Shown: positions 1 through 8,712 of the stretch, piece after piece
How the letters are laid out: each line of letters begins with the position of its first letter
Numbering within the stretch: position 1 is the first letter of the stretch
Translations under genes and position numbers: made by a program
DNA from: CAZJQD01 sp964548165 [NCBI: uncultured bacterium]
Lineage (GTDB): Bacteria; UBA8481
Direction: 5' to 3'
DNA: 23,132 nucleotides
Assembly (NCBI GenBank): GCA_964548165.1
Contig: CAZJQD010000024.1
Span: 13,249-36,380 of the forward strand
The notes under the pieces: generated by a model
Database searches by the model: none
What the model saw: the letters and a program-made list of their open reading frames with translations, nothing else
What the model was told of the DNA's origin: nothing

Positions 1-3000
1 GGGATCGTGTCCGGAAGAGAGCCGGTCGTGAAGGTCCAGGCGAAGTTGCCGGCCAACGCGTTACCCGCGAGGTCCTTGGCCGCGGCCGTGATCGTCGCCG
101 TGTACTGGGTGCTGACCGCAAGGTTTCCCGTTGGCCGGAAGGTTGCGATATTACTCAGAAGGATCAGGTCGTAGACGAGCGTGCCCGGGACGGCGGTACC
201 GCTGATCGTCTCCTTCACCGTGAAGCTGGCGCTCGTAATCGTCGCCGGGTCCATCGGCTCGCTGAAGGTCGCCGCGATCGTCTTGATATCGGAGCTGACA
301 CCCGTGGCGCCCTGAGCCGGAACCACCAGGTTCACGATCGGAGCGACGGTGTCGGGAGCGGCGCCCGTCGTCCAGCTCCAGGTGGAGTCCGCGGCCAGGG
401 GATTGCCGGCAAGATCCCGGGCTCCCGTGGTGATCCGCGCGGTGTAGAGGGTCAGGGGCGCCAGGGTATTGGTGGGCACGAAGAGCGCGTTGACGCCCGA
501 ATACGACACGGTCCCCGGCACCGCGACGCCGCCCGCGGACAGCGTGAAGGTCGCCGCCGTCAGGGTCAGCGGATCCATCGCCTCGCTGAACGTCGCCGCG
601 GCCTGGGTCACGAGCGAGACGCCGGTGGCGCCAGGAGCGGGGATGGTCGTCATCACGCGCGGGGCGATCGTGTCCGCAAGCGCTCCGGTCGAGAAGGTCC
701 AGGCGAAGTTGCCGGCCAACGCGTTACCCGCGAGATCCCTCGCGCCAGACGTGATCGTGGCCGTGTACTGGGTGCTCACCGCGAGGTTTCCGGTGGGACG
801 AAAGGTCGCGATGTTACTGAGAAGGATCAGGTCGTACACGAGCGTACCTGGGACGACAGTGCCGCTGATCGTCTCCTTCACCGTAAAGGTCGTGATCGTC
901 AGCGTCGCCGGATCCATCGGCTCGCTGAAGGTGGCGGCGATCGTCTTGATGTCGTAACTGACGCCCGTGGCGCCGTGAGCGGGGACCACCAGGTTCACGG
1001 TCGGAGCAACCGTGTCCGGGGCGGGGCCCGTCGTCCAGCTTATGGTCGAATCGACGGCCAGGCCGTTGCCCGCGAGATCCCGGGCACCGGTCGTGATGCG
1101 AACGGTGTAGAGGGTCAGGGGGCTGAGCGTGTTCGTCGGCACGAAGACCGCGTTCACGCCCGAATACGTCACCGTGCCCGGCACGGTGACGCCGCCCGTC
1201 GCCAGGAGGAAGGTCAAGGGGGTCAGCGTCAGCGGGTCCATCGGCTCGTTGAACGTGGCGCCCACCTGGGTGTTGATCGGGACGCCCGCGGCCCCGTTCG
1301 CGTTGATGGTCGCGATGACCCGCGGCGGGATCGTGTCCGGCAGAGCGCCGGTCGTGAAGGTCCAGGCGAATGTGCTGTCGAGCGCGTTACCCGCGATGTC
1401 CCGGGCTCCCGTCGTGATCGCGGCCGTGTATAGCGTCGAGGGCGCCAGGTTGCCGGTGGGGCGGAACGTCGCGATGTTGCTGAGGAGAATCAGGTCGTAA
1501 ACGAGCGTGCCCGGGACGGCCGTGCCGCTAATCGTCTCCTTCACCGTGAAGGTCGTGATCGTCAGCGTCGCGGGATTCATGGGTTCGCTGAACGTCGCGG
1601 CAATCGTCTTGATGTCGTAACTCACGCCCGTGGCGTTGTGCGCGGGCACGACGAGATTGACGCGCGGCGCCACCGTGTCCGGGGCGGGGCCCGTTGTCCA
1701 GCTTATGGTCGAATCGACGGCCAGGCCGTTCCCCGCGAGATCCCGGGCACCCGTCGTGATCCGAACGGTATACAGGGTGAGCGGGCTGAGCGTACTCGTC
1801 GGCGCAAAGACCGCGTTCACGCCCGAGTACATCACCGATCCCGGCACGACGACGCCGCCCGTGGTCAACAGGAACGTGGACGCCGTCAGGGTCAGCGGAT
1901 CCATCGGCTCGTTGAACGTGGCGCCGACCTGGGTATTGATCGGAACCCCCGTGGCCCCGTTCGCGTTGATGGTCGCCATAACCCGGGGCGGGATCGTGTC
2001 CGGAAGAGCTCCGGTCGTGAACGTCCACGCGAACGCGGTGTCGAGCGCGTTGCCGGCGAGATCCCGGGCCGCCGTCGTGATCGTCGCGGTATAGGATGCG
2101 CTCACGGCAAGGTTTCCGGTAGGCCGGAAGGTGACGATGTTGCTGAGGAAGATCAGGTCATAGACCAGGGTTCCCGGCACGGTCGCCCCGCTGGAATCCT
2201 TCACGAGGAAGGTCAGGTTCGTCAGCGTGGCCGCATCCATCGGCTCGCTGAATGTCGCCGCGATCGTCTTGATGTCAGAACTCACGCCCGTGGCGTTGTG
2301 CGCCGGGACCACGAGATTGACGCGCGGAGCCACCGTGTCCGGGGCGACGCCCGTCGTCCAGCTCCAGGAGGAATCGGACCAGACGGCGTTGCCCGCAAGG
2401 TCCCGGGCGCCCGTCGTCACCGTGACGGTATGAAGGGTCAAGGGCGCCAGGCTGTTCGTGGGCGCAAACAGCGCGTTGACACCGGTGTAGGTCACCGCGC
2501 CCGGCACAGCGACGCCACCCGCGGTCAGCGTGAAGGTCGTCGTCGTCAACGTCAGCGGATCCATCGGCTCGTTGAACGTGGCGCCGACCTGGGTGGTTAT
2601 CGAGACATTGGTCTCGCCATCGGGGTGGAGCGACGCGATCACGCGCGGCGCGACGGTGTCGGGGAGCGCGCCGGTCGTGAAGGTCCAGGTGAAGGCTCTG
2701 TCCATCGCATTTCCCGCGAGATCCCGGACCGCGGTCGTGATCGTGGCCGTGTACGTGGTGCTGACCGCGAGGTTGCCGGTCGGTCGGAAGGTGGCGATGT
2801 TGCTGAGAAGGATGAGGTCATACGAGAGCGTGCCCGGGACGGCCAGGCCGCCGGGATCCTTCACCGTGAAGGTCAGGTTCGTGATCGTCGCCGGATCCAT
2901 CGGCTCGCTGAACGTGGCCGCGATCGTCTTGACGCTGAAGCTCACGCCCGTGGCCGCGTTCGCCGGGACGACGAAGTTCACGGTGGGCGGCGTCGAGTCC

Positions 3001-4430
3001 GGCAAGGCGCCCGTCCGCCAGCTCAGCGTCGAGTCCACCGCGAGACCGTTCCCCGCGAGGTCCCGGGCGCCGGTGGTGATCCGGACATCGTAGAGGGTGT
3101 TGGGCAGGAGCGGATTCGCGGGCGCGAAGACAGCGTTCACGGCGGAATAGGTCACCGCGCCGGGAACGGAAACGCCGCCTGTAGAGACCGTGAAAGTCGT
3201 CGTGGTCAGTGTCAGCGGATCCATCGGCTCGCTGAACGTGGCGCCAACCTTGGTATTGATCGAGACATTGGTGGCGCCGTTGGCGTGCAGGGTCGCGATG
3301 ACCCGGGGCGCCACCGTGTCGGGAAGCGCGCCCGTCATGAACCGCCAGGTGAAGGCTGTATCGAGACGGTTGCCGGCGAGGTCCCGGGCCGTTGGCGCGA
3401 TCGTGGCGGTGAACTGCGTGCTGGGCGCGAGATTACCCGTGGGTCGAAAGGTCGCGATATTGCTGAGGAGTACCAGGTCGTAGACGAGCGTTCCCGGCAC
3501 GGGGAGGCCGCTGAGCGTCTCCTTCACCGAGAAGCTGATGTTGGTGAGCGACGCCGGATCCATGGGCTCGCTGAAGGTGGCCGCGATCGTCTTGATGTCG
3601 TAGCCGACACCCGTCGCGTTGGGCGCCGGCACGACGAGGTTGACGGTCGGAGGCGTGATATCGGGCGCGAGACCGGTCGTCCAGGACCACGTGGAGTCTG
3701 CCGCCAGGGCATTGCCCGCCAGGTCCCGAATGGCGGTGGTGACACGGACTCTGTACAGCGTGGTTGCTGCAAGAAGGTTGGCCGGCTCGAAAACAACGTT
3801 CACGCCGGCGTAGGTCACGGTGCCCGGCACGACGACGCCTCCGACGGTCACCACGAAGCTCGTCTCCGTCAGCGTCAGGGGATCCAACGCCTCGGTGAAC
3901 GTGGCGCCCACGCGCGTATTGATCGGAACATTGACCGCGCCCGGGGAATTGATCGTCGCGATGATCCGGGGCGCCGTGGTATCCGGGGTCGCGCCGGTCG
4001 TGAAGGTCCAGGCGAAGTTGACCGCCAGGTTGCTGTCCTCGAGATCCGTGGCGCGGGTCGTGATCGTCGCCGTGAAGAGCGAGTTCGGGGCCAGGAGCGC
4101 CGTCGGCGCAAAGGTAGCCACGCGGCTGGCAGCCACGTAGGAGACCGTGCCGGGAACGGCGATGCCGGTGCTGTCCACCAGTCGGAACGAGACGGAGTCG
4201 ATCGTCGAGGCGCTCATCGGCTTGGAGAACGTGGCCGCGAGCTTCGCATTGAGAGCGACGCCGACCGCGCCCGGAACGGGGCTCACGGCCGTAACGGTCG
4301 GTGCGACGATGGCGGCGGGCACCCCAAGCCAATGCCCCGTGGCCCCTCCTCCACTGCAGCCAAGCGCCATCAGGGCTCCCGCAGACAAGACGATCAGTCG
4401 CGACCAGGCATGGAGGGAAAAACCGTACAT
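1..4430 (-). CDS. Giant multi-Ig-like-domain surface lipoprotein, C-terminus off window
   Basis: This frame stays open from the ATG at 4430 to the window edge, giving about 1476 residues with no stop, so the gene is partial. The N-terminus is a lipoprotein signal peptide ending in ALGC, followed by SGGGATGHW, which closely matches the mature start of the paralogue at 15065-18211 (SGGGNTGHW). The rest is 13 tandem SbsA/Big_5-type Ig-like domains of about 110 residues. Each has the pattern [24 protein letters not shown], then VPGTxxY, then TxxARDLAGNxL and WTFTTG. After the first domain two subtypes alternate, making a two-domain unit of about 221 residues (663 bases). Such domains form rigid stalks on surface adhesins. 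By analogy with the paralogue, the missing end may carry a DUF3494 ice-binding domain; this is inference. No convincing Shine-Dalgarno precedes the ATG. Only 108 bases separate it from the upstream collagen-like gene, so it may depend on read-through from that gene. Confidence 0.9.
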   Translation of the reverse strand, partial: MYGFSLHAWSRLIVLSAGALMALGCSGGGATGHWLGVPAAIVAPTVTAVSPVPGAVGVALNAKLAATFSKPMSASTIDSVSFRLVDSTGIAVPGTVSYVAASRVATFAPTALLAPNSLFTATITTRATDLEDSNLAVNFAWTFTTGATPDTTAPRIIATINSPGAVNVPINTRVGATFTEALDPLTLTETSFVVTVGGVVVPGTVTYAGVNVVFEPANLLAATTLYRVRVTTAIRDLAGNALAADSTWSWTTGLAPDITPPTVNLVVPAPNATGVGYDIKTIAATFSEPMDPASLTNISFSVKETLSGLPVPGTLVYDLVLLSNIATFRPTGNLAPSTQFTATIAPTARDLAGNRLDTAFTWRFMTGALPDTVAPRVIATLHANGATNVSINTKVGATFSEPMDPLTLTTTTFTVSTGGVSVPGAVTYSAVNAVFAPANPLLPNTLYDVRITTGARDLAGNGLAVDSTLSWRTGALPDSTPPTVNFVVPANAATGVSFSVKTIAATFSEPMDPATITNLTFTVKDPGGLAVPGTLSYDLILLSNIATFRPTGNLAVSTTYTATITTAVRDLAGNAMDRAFTWTFTTGALPDTVAPRVIASLHPDGETNVSITTQVGATFNEPMDPLTLTTTTFTLTAGGVAVPGAVTYTGVNALFAPTNSLAPLTLHTVTVTTGARDLAGNAVWSDSSWSWTTGVAPDTVAPRVNLVVPAHNATGVSSDIKTIAATFSEPMDAATLTNLTFLVKDSSGATVPGTLVYDLIFLSNIVTFRPTGNLAVSASYTATITTAARDLAGNALDTAFAWTFTTGALPDTIPPRVMATINANGATGVPINTQVGATFNEPMDPLTLTASTFLLTTGGVVVPGSVMYSGVNAVFAPTSTLSPLTLYTVRITTGARDLAGNGLAVDSTISWTTGPAPDTVAPRVNLVVPAHNATGVSYDIKTIAATFSEPMNPATLTITTFTVKETISGTAVPGTLVYDLILLSNIATFRPTGNLAPSTLYTAAITTGARDIAGNALDSTFAWTFTTGALPDTIPPRVIATINANGAAGVPINTQVGATFNEPMDPLTLTPLTFLLATGGVTVPGTVTYSGVNAVFVPTNTLSPLTLYTVRITTGARDLAGNGLAVDSTISWTTGPAPDTVAPTVNLVVPAHGATGVSYDIKTIAATFSEPMDPATLTITTFTVKETISGTVVPGTLVYDLILLSNIATFRPTGNLAVSTQYTATITSGARDLAGNALAGNFAWTFSTGALADTIAPRVMTTIPAPGATGVSLVTQAAATFSEAMDPLTLTAATFTLSAGGVAVPGTVSYSGVNALFVPTNTLAPLTLYTARITTGARDLAGNPLAADSTWSWTTGAAPDTVAPIVNLVVPAQGATGVSSDIKTIAATFSEPMDPATITSASFTVKETISGTAVPGTLVYDLILLSNIATFRPTGNLAVSTQYTATITAAAKDLAGNALAGNFAWTFTTGSLPDTI

Positions 4431-4468
4431 GGGAGCGAACCAGCTTTCTTTAAACCAGCAAAGCAACA

Positions 4469-4496
4469 CCTCCCCCGCGAACGCTCGCGAGGGAGG
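4469..4496 (-). terminator. Hairpin terminator after collagen-like lipoprotein gene
   Basis: A 12-bp stem (one G-T wobble) with a 4-base loop lies 42 bases past the stop of the gene ending at 4539. The T-rich tail on the minus strand is weak, so termination may be partial and leave read-through into the Ig-domain gene starting at 4430. The arm resembles the terminator at 13258-13285 behind the paralogous collagen-like gene. Confidence 0.6.
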
Positions 4497-4538
4497 CTTC
4501 AAGCAAGCGACAAGATGGAGCGATTGCCGCTCTTCGAG

Positions 4539-5504
4539 TCAGCTTCTCGGCGCCGTCGTGATCAGCACCTCGACGCGCGAGTTGCTGCGCGAGAGCGCGT
4601 CACCGAACGAACCGGTCACGATCTTGTCAGCCGGAACACCCGCCTGGATCAGCTGGGACCGGATGGCCATGACGCGACGATTGCGCATCTCCTGATCTCG
4701 CGTATCGAGAAACGTATCGATGCCGAGCTGGAGCGAGGGGTTCTGCTTCATGTAGAGCGCAATGTCCTGGATCTTTCGCGCGTCCACGGGACGCATGCTG
4801 GATTCCCCCGACTCGAACCAGAATTCACGGTACGACGCCCACTGCCCGATCATGCCGACCGCGCCCTGAACTCCCGTCGGTCCGATGGATCCCTGCTCGC
4901 CCATCGGCCCTGAAACACCGGTCTGCCCGGCAACTCCGGCCGTGGTATTCCCTCTCATGCCGACGTCTCCGGCAACACCCTGGACACCGGCGGCGCCCTG
5001 AACTCCCGCGGGCCCGGTCGGCCCCACGAGCGTCGGGCCCTGGGGCCCCGTCCATCCGCGTTCGCCCTGAACTCCGGAAGGTCCTGCGGCGCCCGTCATG
5101 CCGATAGAGCCGACCGCGCTCGCTCCCTGCGCGCCCGTCAAGCCCCGCTCACCCTGCTCACCGGCAGGCCCCGTTGGTCCCGCAACGCCAGCAGGTCCGA
5201 CGGCCACGTCGCCCACTTCACCCGTCGCGCCCACGGGACCGCGCACCCCCTGAGCACCCGTCGGCCCGACGGCGCCGCGCGGACCGGCCAGGCCAACGCC
5301 CGCCTCGCCGCTGTATCCCGTGGGACCTTGCGCCCCCGCCGGACCGGCAACGCCGGCTGGACCTGCCGGACCCACGAGGCTGAACGGCACGGGCCTCGAG
5401 GGCGCGGGAGCGGCCTGCTGGGTCGTCGTGGCCGTGGAGCAGCCCGCAACAACCAGGGTCGCCGCGACGATCCACGCGCCTTGCTTTACAGCTCGGCCAT
5501 CCAT
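4539..5504 (-). CDS. Collagen-like lipoprotein with OmpA-type C-terminal domain
   Basis: The 321-residue product starts MDGRAVKQG and has a lipoprotein signal peptide ending in VVAGC (Cys22). Residues 45-218 are collagen-like: six blocks of exactly 29 residues, each eight Gly-X-Y triplets plus one Gly-X4 pentamer (GVGLA, GDVAV, GASAV, GPTLV, GNTTA, GAVGM). Residues 219-321 are a short OmpA-type peptidoglycan-binding domain keeping the ligand-binding Asp (about D267, in FLDTRD) and Arg (about R310, in NSRVEV) but lacking the usual insertion before the last strand. The likely role is a trimeric rod tethered to the outer membrane and cell wall. I chose the ATG at 5504 for its GAGGA box and normal signal-peptide length. 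An ATG at 5558 with an AAAGGA box is also possible and would add 18 residues. The gene is a paralogue of the C-terminal two thirds of 13369-14889. Confidence 0.88.
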   Translation of the reverse strand: MDGRAVKQGAWIVAATLVVAGCSTATTTQQAAPAPSRPVPFSLVGPAGPAGVAGPAGAQGPTGYSGEAGVGLAGPRGAVGPTGAQGVRGPVGATGEVGDVAVGPAGVAGPTGPAGEQGERGLTGAQGASAVGSIGMTGAAGPSGVQGERGWTGPQGPTLVGPTGPAGVQGAAGVQGVAGDVGMRGNTTAGVAGQTGVSGPMGEQGSIGPTGVQGAVGMIGQWASYREFWFESGESSMRPVDARKIQDIALYMKQNPSLQLGIDTFLDTRDQEMRNRRVMAIRSQLIQAGVPADKIVTGSFGDALSRSNSRVEVLITTAPRS

Positions 5505-5630
5505 GACACTCGTCCTCAGCATTGATGCCCTCGTCGGTACCTCATGCTTCTGATTCATGATCTCTGTTCCTTTCCAGGATGAAGTCAGGACGTCATTCCA
5601 CACACACAGCGCTTCCTGCTTCTCAGGATT

Positions 5631-5676
5631 AATCTGCGTCGGAGCCGCCCGAGGGCGCCATGGGGTCTAGACCTGC
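5631..5676 (-). promoter_or_regulatory. Degenerate palindrome promoter for the collagen-like lipoprotein
   Basis: On the minus strand this reads GCAGGT-CTAG-ACCCCA, with an intact promoter-proximal arm and a poor distal arm. At the spacing used by the other copies the hexamer is CAGATT, a poor -10 box. It lies 102 bases upstream of the ATG at 5558. The rest of the 345-base gap up to 5903 holds only the second palindrome promoter at 5788-5832; no small gene is evident. Confidence 0.4.
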
Positions 5677-5787
5677 CAACAGGCTCAATTCCCGCCGGAG
5701 ACCCTTGCGTCTCGGCGATTTGAGTCCCTGCTGGAAATGATGACCCGTCAAGACCGGACGCACGGAAGGGCGCGGTACCGCTGGTAG

Positions 5788-5832
5788 TAGGGTTTCACCC
5801 TACTGCAATGTGTTTGATCCTTCGTATATCCT
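5788..5832 (+). promoter_or_regulatory. Palindrome promoter of the signalling operon
   Basis: TAGGGT-TTC-ACCCTA is a perfect inverted repeat, extended one more base each side to 17 bp. A TATCCT hexamer starts 25 bases after the right arm, the same spacing as five other copies in this window. It lies about 100 bases upstream of the operon that encodes the NarL-type response regulator, which suggests autoregulation. A competing sigma70-like reading, TTGATC at 5814 and TATGAG at 5837 with a 17-base spacer, sits just downstream. Confidence 0.65.
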
Positions 5833-5903
5833 TACTTATGAGTGACTATGATGATCGCAATCACCGCTAGGCGTTCGCATCGAGCCAGCGCGCGGGAAAT
5901 ATC

Positions 5904-6635
5904 GTGATGATGACTGCCCGCCAGAACACCTGGGCAGGCCTGTACCAGTCGGCCCTTCGTCGACATTTGGCGCCCGGGGCGGCGGCAAGCTCGAGGACGG
6001 CTCGGTTACTGGGGCGCCAGGCCATCCCCCTGGGGCTCGAGACACTCGACCTCGCCCGCGTCCACGCGCGGACGATGAAGCCCTTGGTACGCGCGGCTCG
6101 ATCCGTTCGGACGAAGAATCGACTCGATCTCCGGTCGAAGAAGTTCTTCGCGGACGCCACAGCCCCCCTCGAAGCCACCCACTCCGCCTCCCTGAAGACA
6201 CACGGGCGCATAAAAGCCCTCACGAAGACTCTCGATCGACGCACAAAGGAATCCCATGCGTCGAACCTCGTCCTGGCAGGCGGGATTGCCTCCCGGCAGT
6301 CGGCGGAAGTGGCCCTGGCCGCCAGCGGAAAGAAGCGCGCCCGGCTGATGTTGAACTCTAATCAGCTGGGAAAGCGTCTGCACACCCAGGCGCGAAGGAT
6401 GCTGGAGGCTCAGGAGAGCGAGCGTCACAAGAGCAGCAGCAGGCTCCAGGACGATATCGCGCAGACGCTCCTGGGCATCCATCTCAGGATCCTGGCGCTC
6501 AAGCAATCGGCACGGGCCCACTCGGTGGGCCTCTCCAAGGAGATTGCCGAGACGCGTCGACTGGTCCGGCAGTCGGTGAGGACGATCCGTGACCTGGCTC
6601 TGAAGTTAGGAGTAAGAGATGGCAAGAAACCCTAA
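5904..6635 (+). CDS. Kinase-dead histidine-kinase paralogue (sensor plus dimerisation region only)
   Basis: The 243-residue protein is collinear with residues 1 to about 240 of the next gene's histidine kinase. It shares an RsbU-N-like helical region (LYQSALRRHL against SYQGALRRYL, and LGLETLDLARVH against LGLDTLDLAAIH), a coiled-coil middle and a HisKA_3-like dimerisation helix. In that helix the kinase has SRELHDVIAQMLTGI and this protein has SRLQDDIAQTLLGI, so phospho-accepting His182 is Gln182. The protein ends where the ATPase domain would begin. It therefore cannot autophosphorylate. It could form heterodimers with the kinase or compete for its signal; this is inference. Its last 17 bases overlap the kinase gene, so translation is probably coupled. 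The frame is clean for its whole length, which argues against a decaying pseudogene. The start is one of three adjacent codons (GTG-ATG-ATG) with only a weak upstream GGGAAA. Confidence 0.85.
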   Translation: MMMTARQNTWAGLYQSALRRHLAPGAAASSRTARLLGRQAIPLGLETLDLARVHARTMKPLVRAARSVRTKNRLDLRSKKFFADATAPLEATHSASLKTHGRIKALTKTLDRRTKESHASNLVLAGGIASRQSAEVALAASGKKRARLMLNSNQLGKRLHTQARRMLEAQESERHKSSSRLQDDIAQTLLGIHLRILALKQSARAHSVGLSKEIAETRRLVRQSVRTIRDLALKLGVRDGKKP

Positions 6636-7758
6636 ACCGACCGCGTATGCGCTTTCCTACCAGGGGGCGCTTCGCCGCTACCTGGACATCGGCTCGCCCA
6701 GAAACCTGCAGGCGGCCATTAACCTGGGCCGACGCGCCGTCGCGCTCGGGCTCGATACGCTCGACCTGGCCGCGATCCACGAGCACGCGCTCCTGGCGCG
6801 CATCCTTCCCGAGGGTTCTCGCGTCCGCCATGATCGCTTCGTCAAGTCGGCGAAGCGCTTCTTCGCCCGATCCCTCGTCCCGATGGAAGAGACCCACCGG
6901 TCGGCCCTGGAGGATAACGCGCGCCTCGATCAACTGATCCGGAAGTTGCAGAGGCGCACCCAGGACCTGGCCACATCGAACCGGGCGCTCAAGAAGGAGG
7001 TTGTTCGCCGGAAGCGCGCGGAGACGACGCTGCTCTCCAGCGAACGGCAGTCGTACGAACTCCTTGAGGAGGCCCAGGGGCGGCAAAAACAACTGAGGCT
7101 CCTCTCCCGCCGCATCCTGACCGTGCAGGAGGATGAACGCAAACGGATCAGCCGCGAACTGCACGACGTCATCGCCCAGATGCTGACCGGGATCAACTTC
7201 CGACTGGCCGCTCTCAAGACGGAGGCCCTGGTCAGCTCGAAGGGCATCTCGAAGAAGATCACCCAGACCCAGCGCCTCGTGGAGAAATCGGTCGACATCG
7301 TGCATCGCTTCGCGCGCGAGCTCCGCCCCGCCGTCCTCGACGACCTTGGTCTCGTTCCCGCCCTCTTCTCTTTCGCAAAGACCTACACGGAAGAGACCGG
7401 TATTCCCGTCGCCATCACCTCGTACGAAGGCGTGGAGCACCTGTCCATCCCCCGGCGCACGGCGCTCTACCGCGTCGCGCACGAAGCCCTCACGAACGCG
7501 GCCCGCCACTCAAGGGCCACCCGCGTCTCCATCAGCATCCGGCGCCTGCACGGCGCGATCGGCATGACCATCCGCGATAACGGCAAGGGATTCGACATGA
7601 CCAAGGTTCCCGTCAGGCGACGCCTCGGCCTGCTGGGCATTCGTGAACGCGTGGAGATGGTCGGCGGCACGCTGGCGATCACATCCGCACCGGGCAAGGG
7701 CATGGATCTGCGCGTGCTCTTCCCCCACTCTACCGGCTCCAAGGAGCGACCATCATGA
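6619..7758 (+). CDS. NarX/DesK-type sensor histidine kinase with RsbU-N-like sensor region
   Basis: The 379-residue cytoplasmic kinase has no membrane segment. Residues about 8-85 resemble the N-terminal helical domain of RsbU-type phosphatases, which in that family binds a partner protein. Residues about 90-165 are a charged coiled coil. A HisKA_3 domain follows with ERKRISRELHDVIAQ, the phospho-acceptor being His182. The HATPase_c domain occupies about 270-372, with N-box HEALTNAARH (N293), DNGKGFD and GLLGIRERV. Its role is ATP-dependent autophosphorylation and transfer to the response regulator encoded next, whose ATG overlaps this stop (ATGA). The start has a strong AGGAG six bases upstream, inside the preceding gene. 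The histidine-kinase assignment is secure; the RsbU-N reading of the sensor region is by pattern. Confidence 0.93.
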   Translation: MARNPKPTAYALSYQGALRRYLDIGSPRNLQAAINLGRRAVALGLDTLDLAAIHEHALLARILPEGSRVRHDRFVKSAKRFFARSLVPMEETHRSALEDNARLDQLIRKLQRRTQDLATSNRALKKEVVRRKRAETTLLSSERQSYELLEEAQGRQKQLRLLSRRILTVQEDERKRISRELHDVIAQMLTGINFRLAALKTEALVSSKGISKKITQTQRLVEKSVDIVHRFARELRPAVLDDLGLVPALFSFAKTYTEETGIPVAITSYEGVEHLSIPRRTALYRVAHEALTNAARHSRATRVSISIRRLHGAIGMTIRDNGKGFDMTKVPVRRRLGLLGIRERVEMVGGTLAITSAPGKGMDLRVLFPHSTGSKERPS

Positions 7759-8441
7759 AACCCGTGAAGAAGATCACCGTCCTCCTGGCCGACGACCACA
7801 CGATCGTCCTCCAGGGCCTCTGCAAGCTCCTCGAGAGCGACCACGACATCAAGGTGGTCGGCCAGGCCGTCACCGGGAGAGAGGCCGTGGCCCTGGCCCA
7901 GAAGCTCCGCCCGGACATCATCATCATGGACATCGCCATGCCGCTCTTGAACGGGCTGGAGGCCACGCGCCAGATACTCCAGGCGAACCCGGCCGCGAAG
8001 GTGCTCATCCTCTCGGGCCACAGCGACGACGCCTACATCGAGCGCACGTCGGCTCTGGGCGCCGTCGGGTATCTCATCAAGCAGACCACGGGCCAGTTCC
8101 TCGCCGAGGCGATCCGCGAGGTTGCCAAGGGCAACACCTACTTCAGCCCCTCCATCACCGAGAGACGACTCGCCATGGAGCAAAAGAGCGCCTCTCGCAA
8201 GGGGCGCCCCGCGGGCAGTGCGTCTCGCCTGACCGCGCGCGAGGCCGAGGTGCTCCAGCTCGTCGCCGAGGGAAAGTCCAACAAGCAGGTCGCCACCGAG
8301 CTCGACATCAGCATCAAGACCGTGGAGAAGCACCGGGATCACCTGATGCAGAAGCTCGGCATCCACGACACCGCCGGGCTCACGCGCTACGCCGTCGAGA
8401 TCGGCGTCATCCAATGCTCGACCCAGATTCCTATCGACTGA
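7755..8441 (+). CDS. NarL/FixJ-family response regulator
   Basis: The 228-residue regulator has a receiver domain at residues 6-125: acidic pair D13-D14, phospho-acceptor D59 in IIMDIAMP, S87 and K109. A LuxR-type helix-turn-helix lies at about 157-220 (LTAREAEVLQLVAEGKSNKQ and ISIKTVEKHRDHLMQKL). Phosphorylation by the kinase at 6619-7758 should drive dimerisation and DNA binding. The family typically binds short inverted repeats at or just upstream of -35. The recurrent TRGGGT-N3/4-ACCYYA palindrome in this window, including one in this operon's own promoter, is the obvious candidate operator (inference). The start overlaps the kinase stop as ATGA, giving tight coupling. Confidence 0.95.
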   Translation: MKPVKKITVLLADDHTIVLQGLCKLLESDHDIKVVGQAVTGREAVALAQKLRPDIIIMDIAMPLLNGLEATRQILQANPAAKVLILSGHSDDAYIERTSALGAVGYLIKQTTGQFLAEAIREVAKGNTYFSPSITERRLAMEQKSASRKGRPAGSASRLTAREAEVLQLVAEGKSNKQVATELDISIKTVEKHRDHLMQKLGIHDTAGLTRYAVEIGVIQCSTQIPID

Positions 8442-8463
8442 CACGTAGACCTCGCATTCTCGC

Positions 8464-8637
8464 ACCACCGAGACCACGGGGACCACGGAGCAAGGCAGAT
8501 GAGGAGAAACCGAACCGATAATGAATTCCGGGTCTTTTACTGCAGGTTGTCAGGAATGTAGCGACGGACCTAAACGCCAATTTCTAGAATCCTAGCCATA
8601 TATCGACCTTCTCCGTGGTCTCGGTGGTCTCCGTGGT
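8464..8637. repeat. 174-bp element with 9-nt-periodic terminal inverted repeats (copy A)
   Basis: The left end is three 9-mers of the form ACCACSGRG. The right end is the same three units inverted (CTCCGTGGT type), so the 27-base ends pair with about three mismatches across a roughly 120-base unique centre. Copy B at 12429-12603 has the same layout and length. Nothing in the centre looks coding. It fills most of the gap between the response regulator and the OmpA gene and may act as a folded RNA or terminator, or be a small non-autonomous repeat. Confidence 0.7.
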
Positions 8638-8661
8638 AAATTTTTTGTGCATCGATCAGGT

Positions 8662-8676
8662 TAGGGTTGTACCCCA
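8662..8676 (+). promoter_or_regulatory. Palindrome upstream of the Ig-repeat OmpA gene
   Basis: TAGGGT-TGT-ACCCCA has one mismatch between its arms. It ends 36 bases before the ATG at 8713. The hexamer near the usual spacing is CAAACT, a poor -10 box. If it is used, transcription would begin at or next to the ATG, consistent with the absence of any Shine-Dalgarno there. Confidence 0.45.
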
Positions 8677-8712
8677 TACCATATCGACGCGGGTTGTTTC
8701 AAACTTCTCGTC

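Noticed and set aside
1-4000. Regular DNA repeats suggesting a CRISPR or satellite array
   Set aside because: The period is about 663 bases and the repeats keep one open frame encoding Ig-like domains, so this is a protein repeat.
1638-4913. A very long plus-strand open frame of 1091 codons, Arg/Gly/His-rich
   Set aside because: It is the antisense shadow of the repetitive Ig-domain gene on the minus strand. The translation has no domain, only low-complexity Arg/Gly/Asp, and the minus-strand product is clearly a conserved family.
5814-5842. TTGATC-17-TATGAG as the main promoter of the signalling operon
   Set aside because: It is plausible by itself, but TATCCT at 5827 matches the exact spacing seen at five other palindromes, so I prefer the latter. 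Not excluded.
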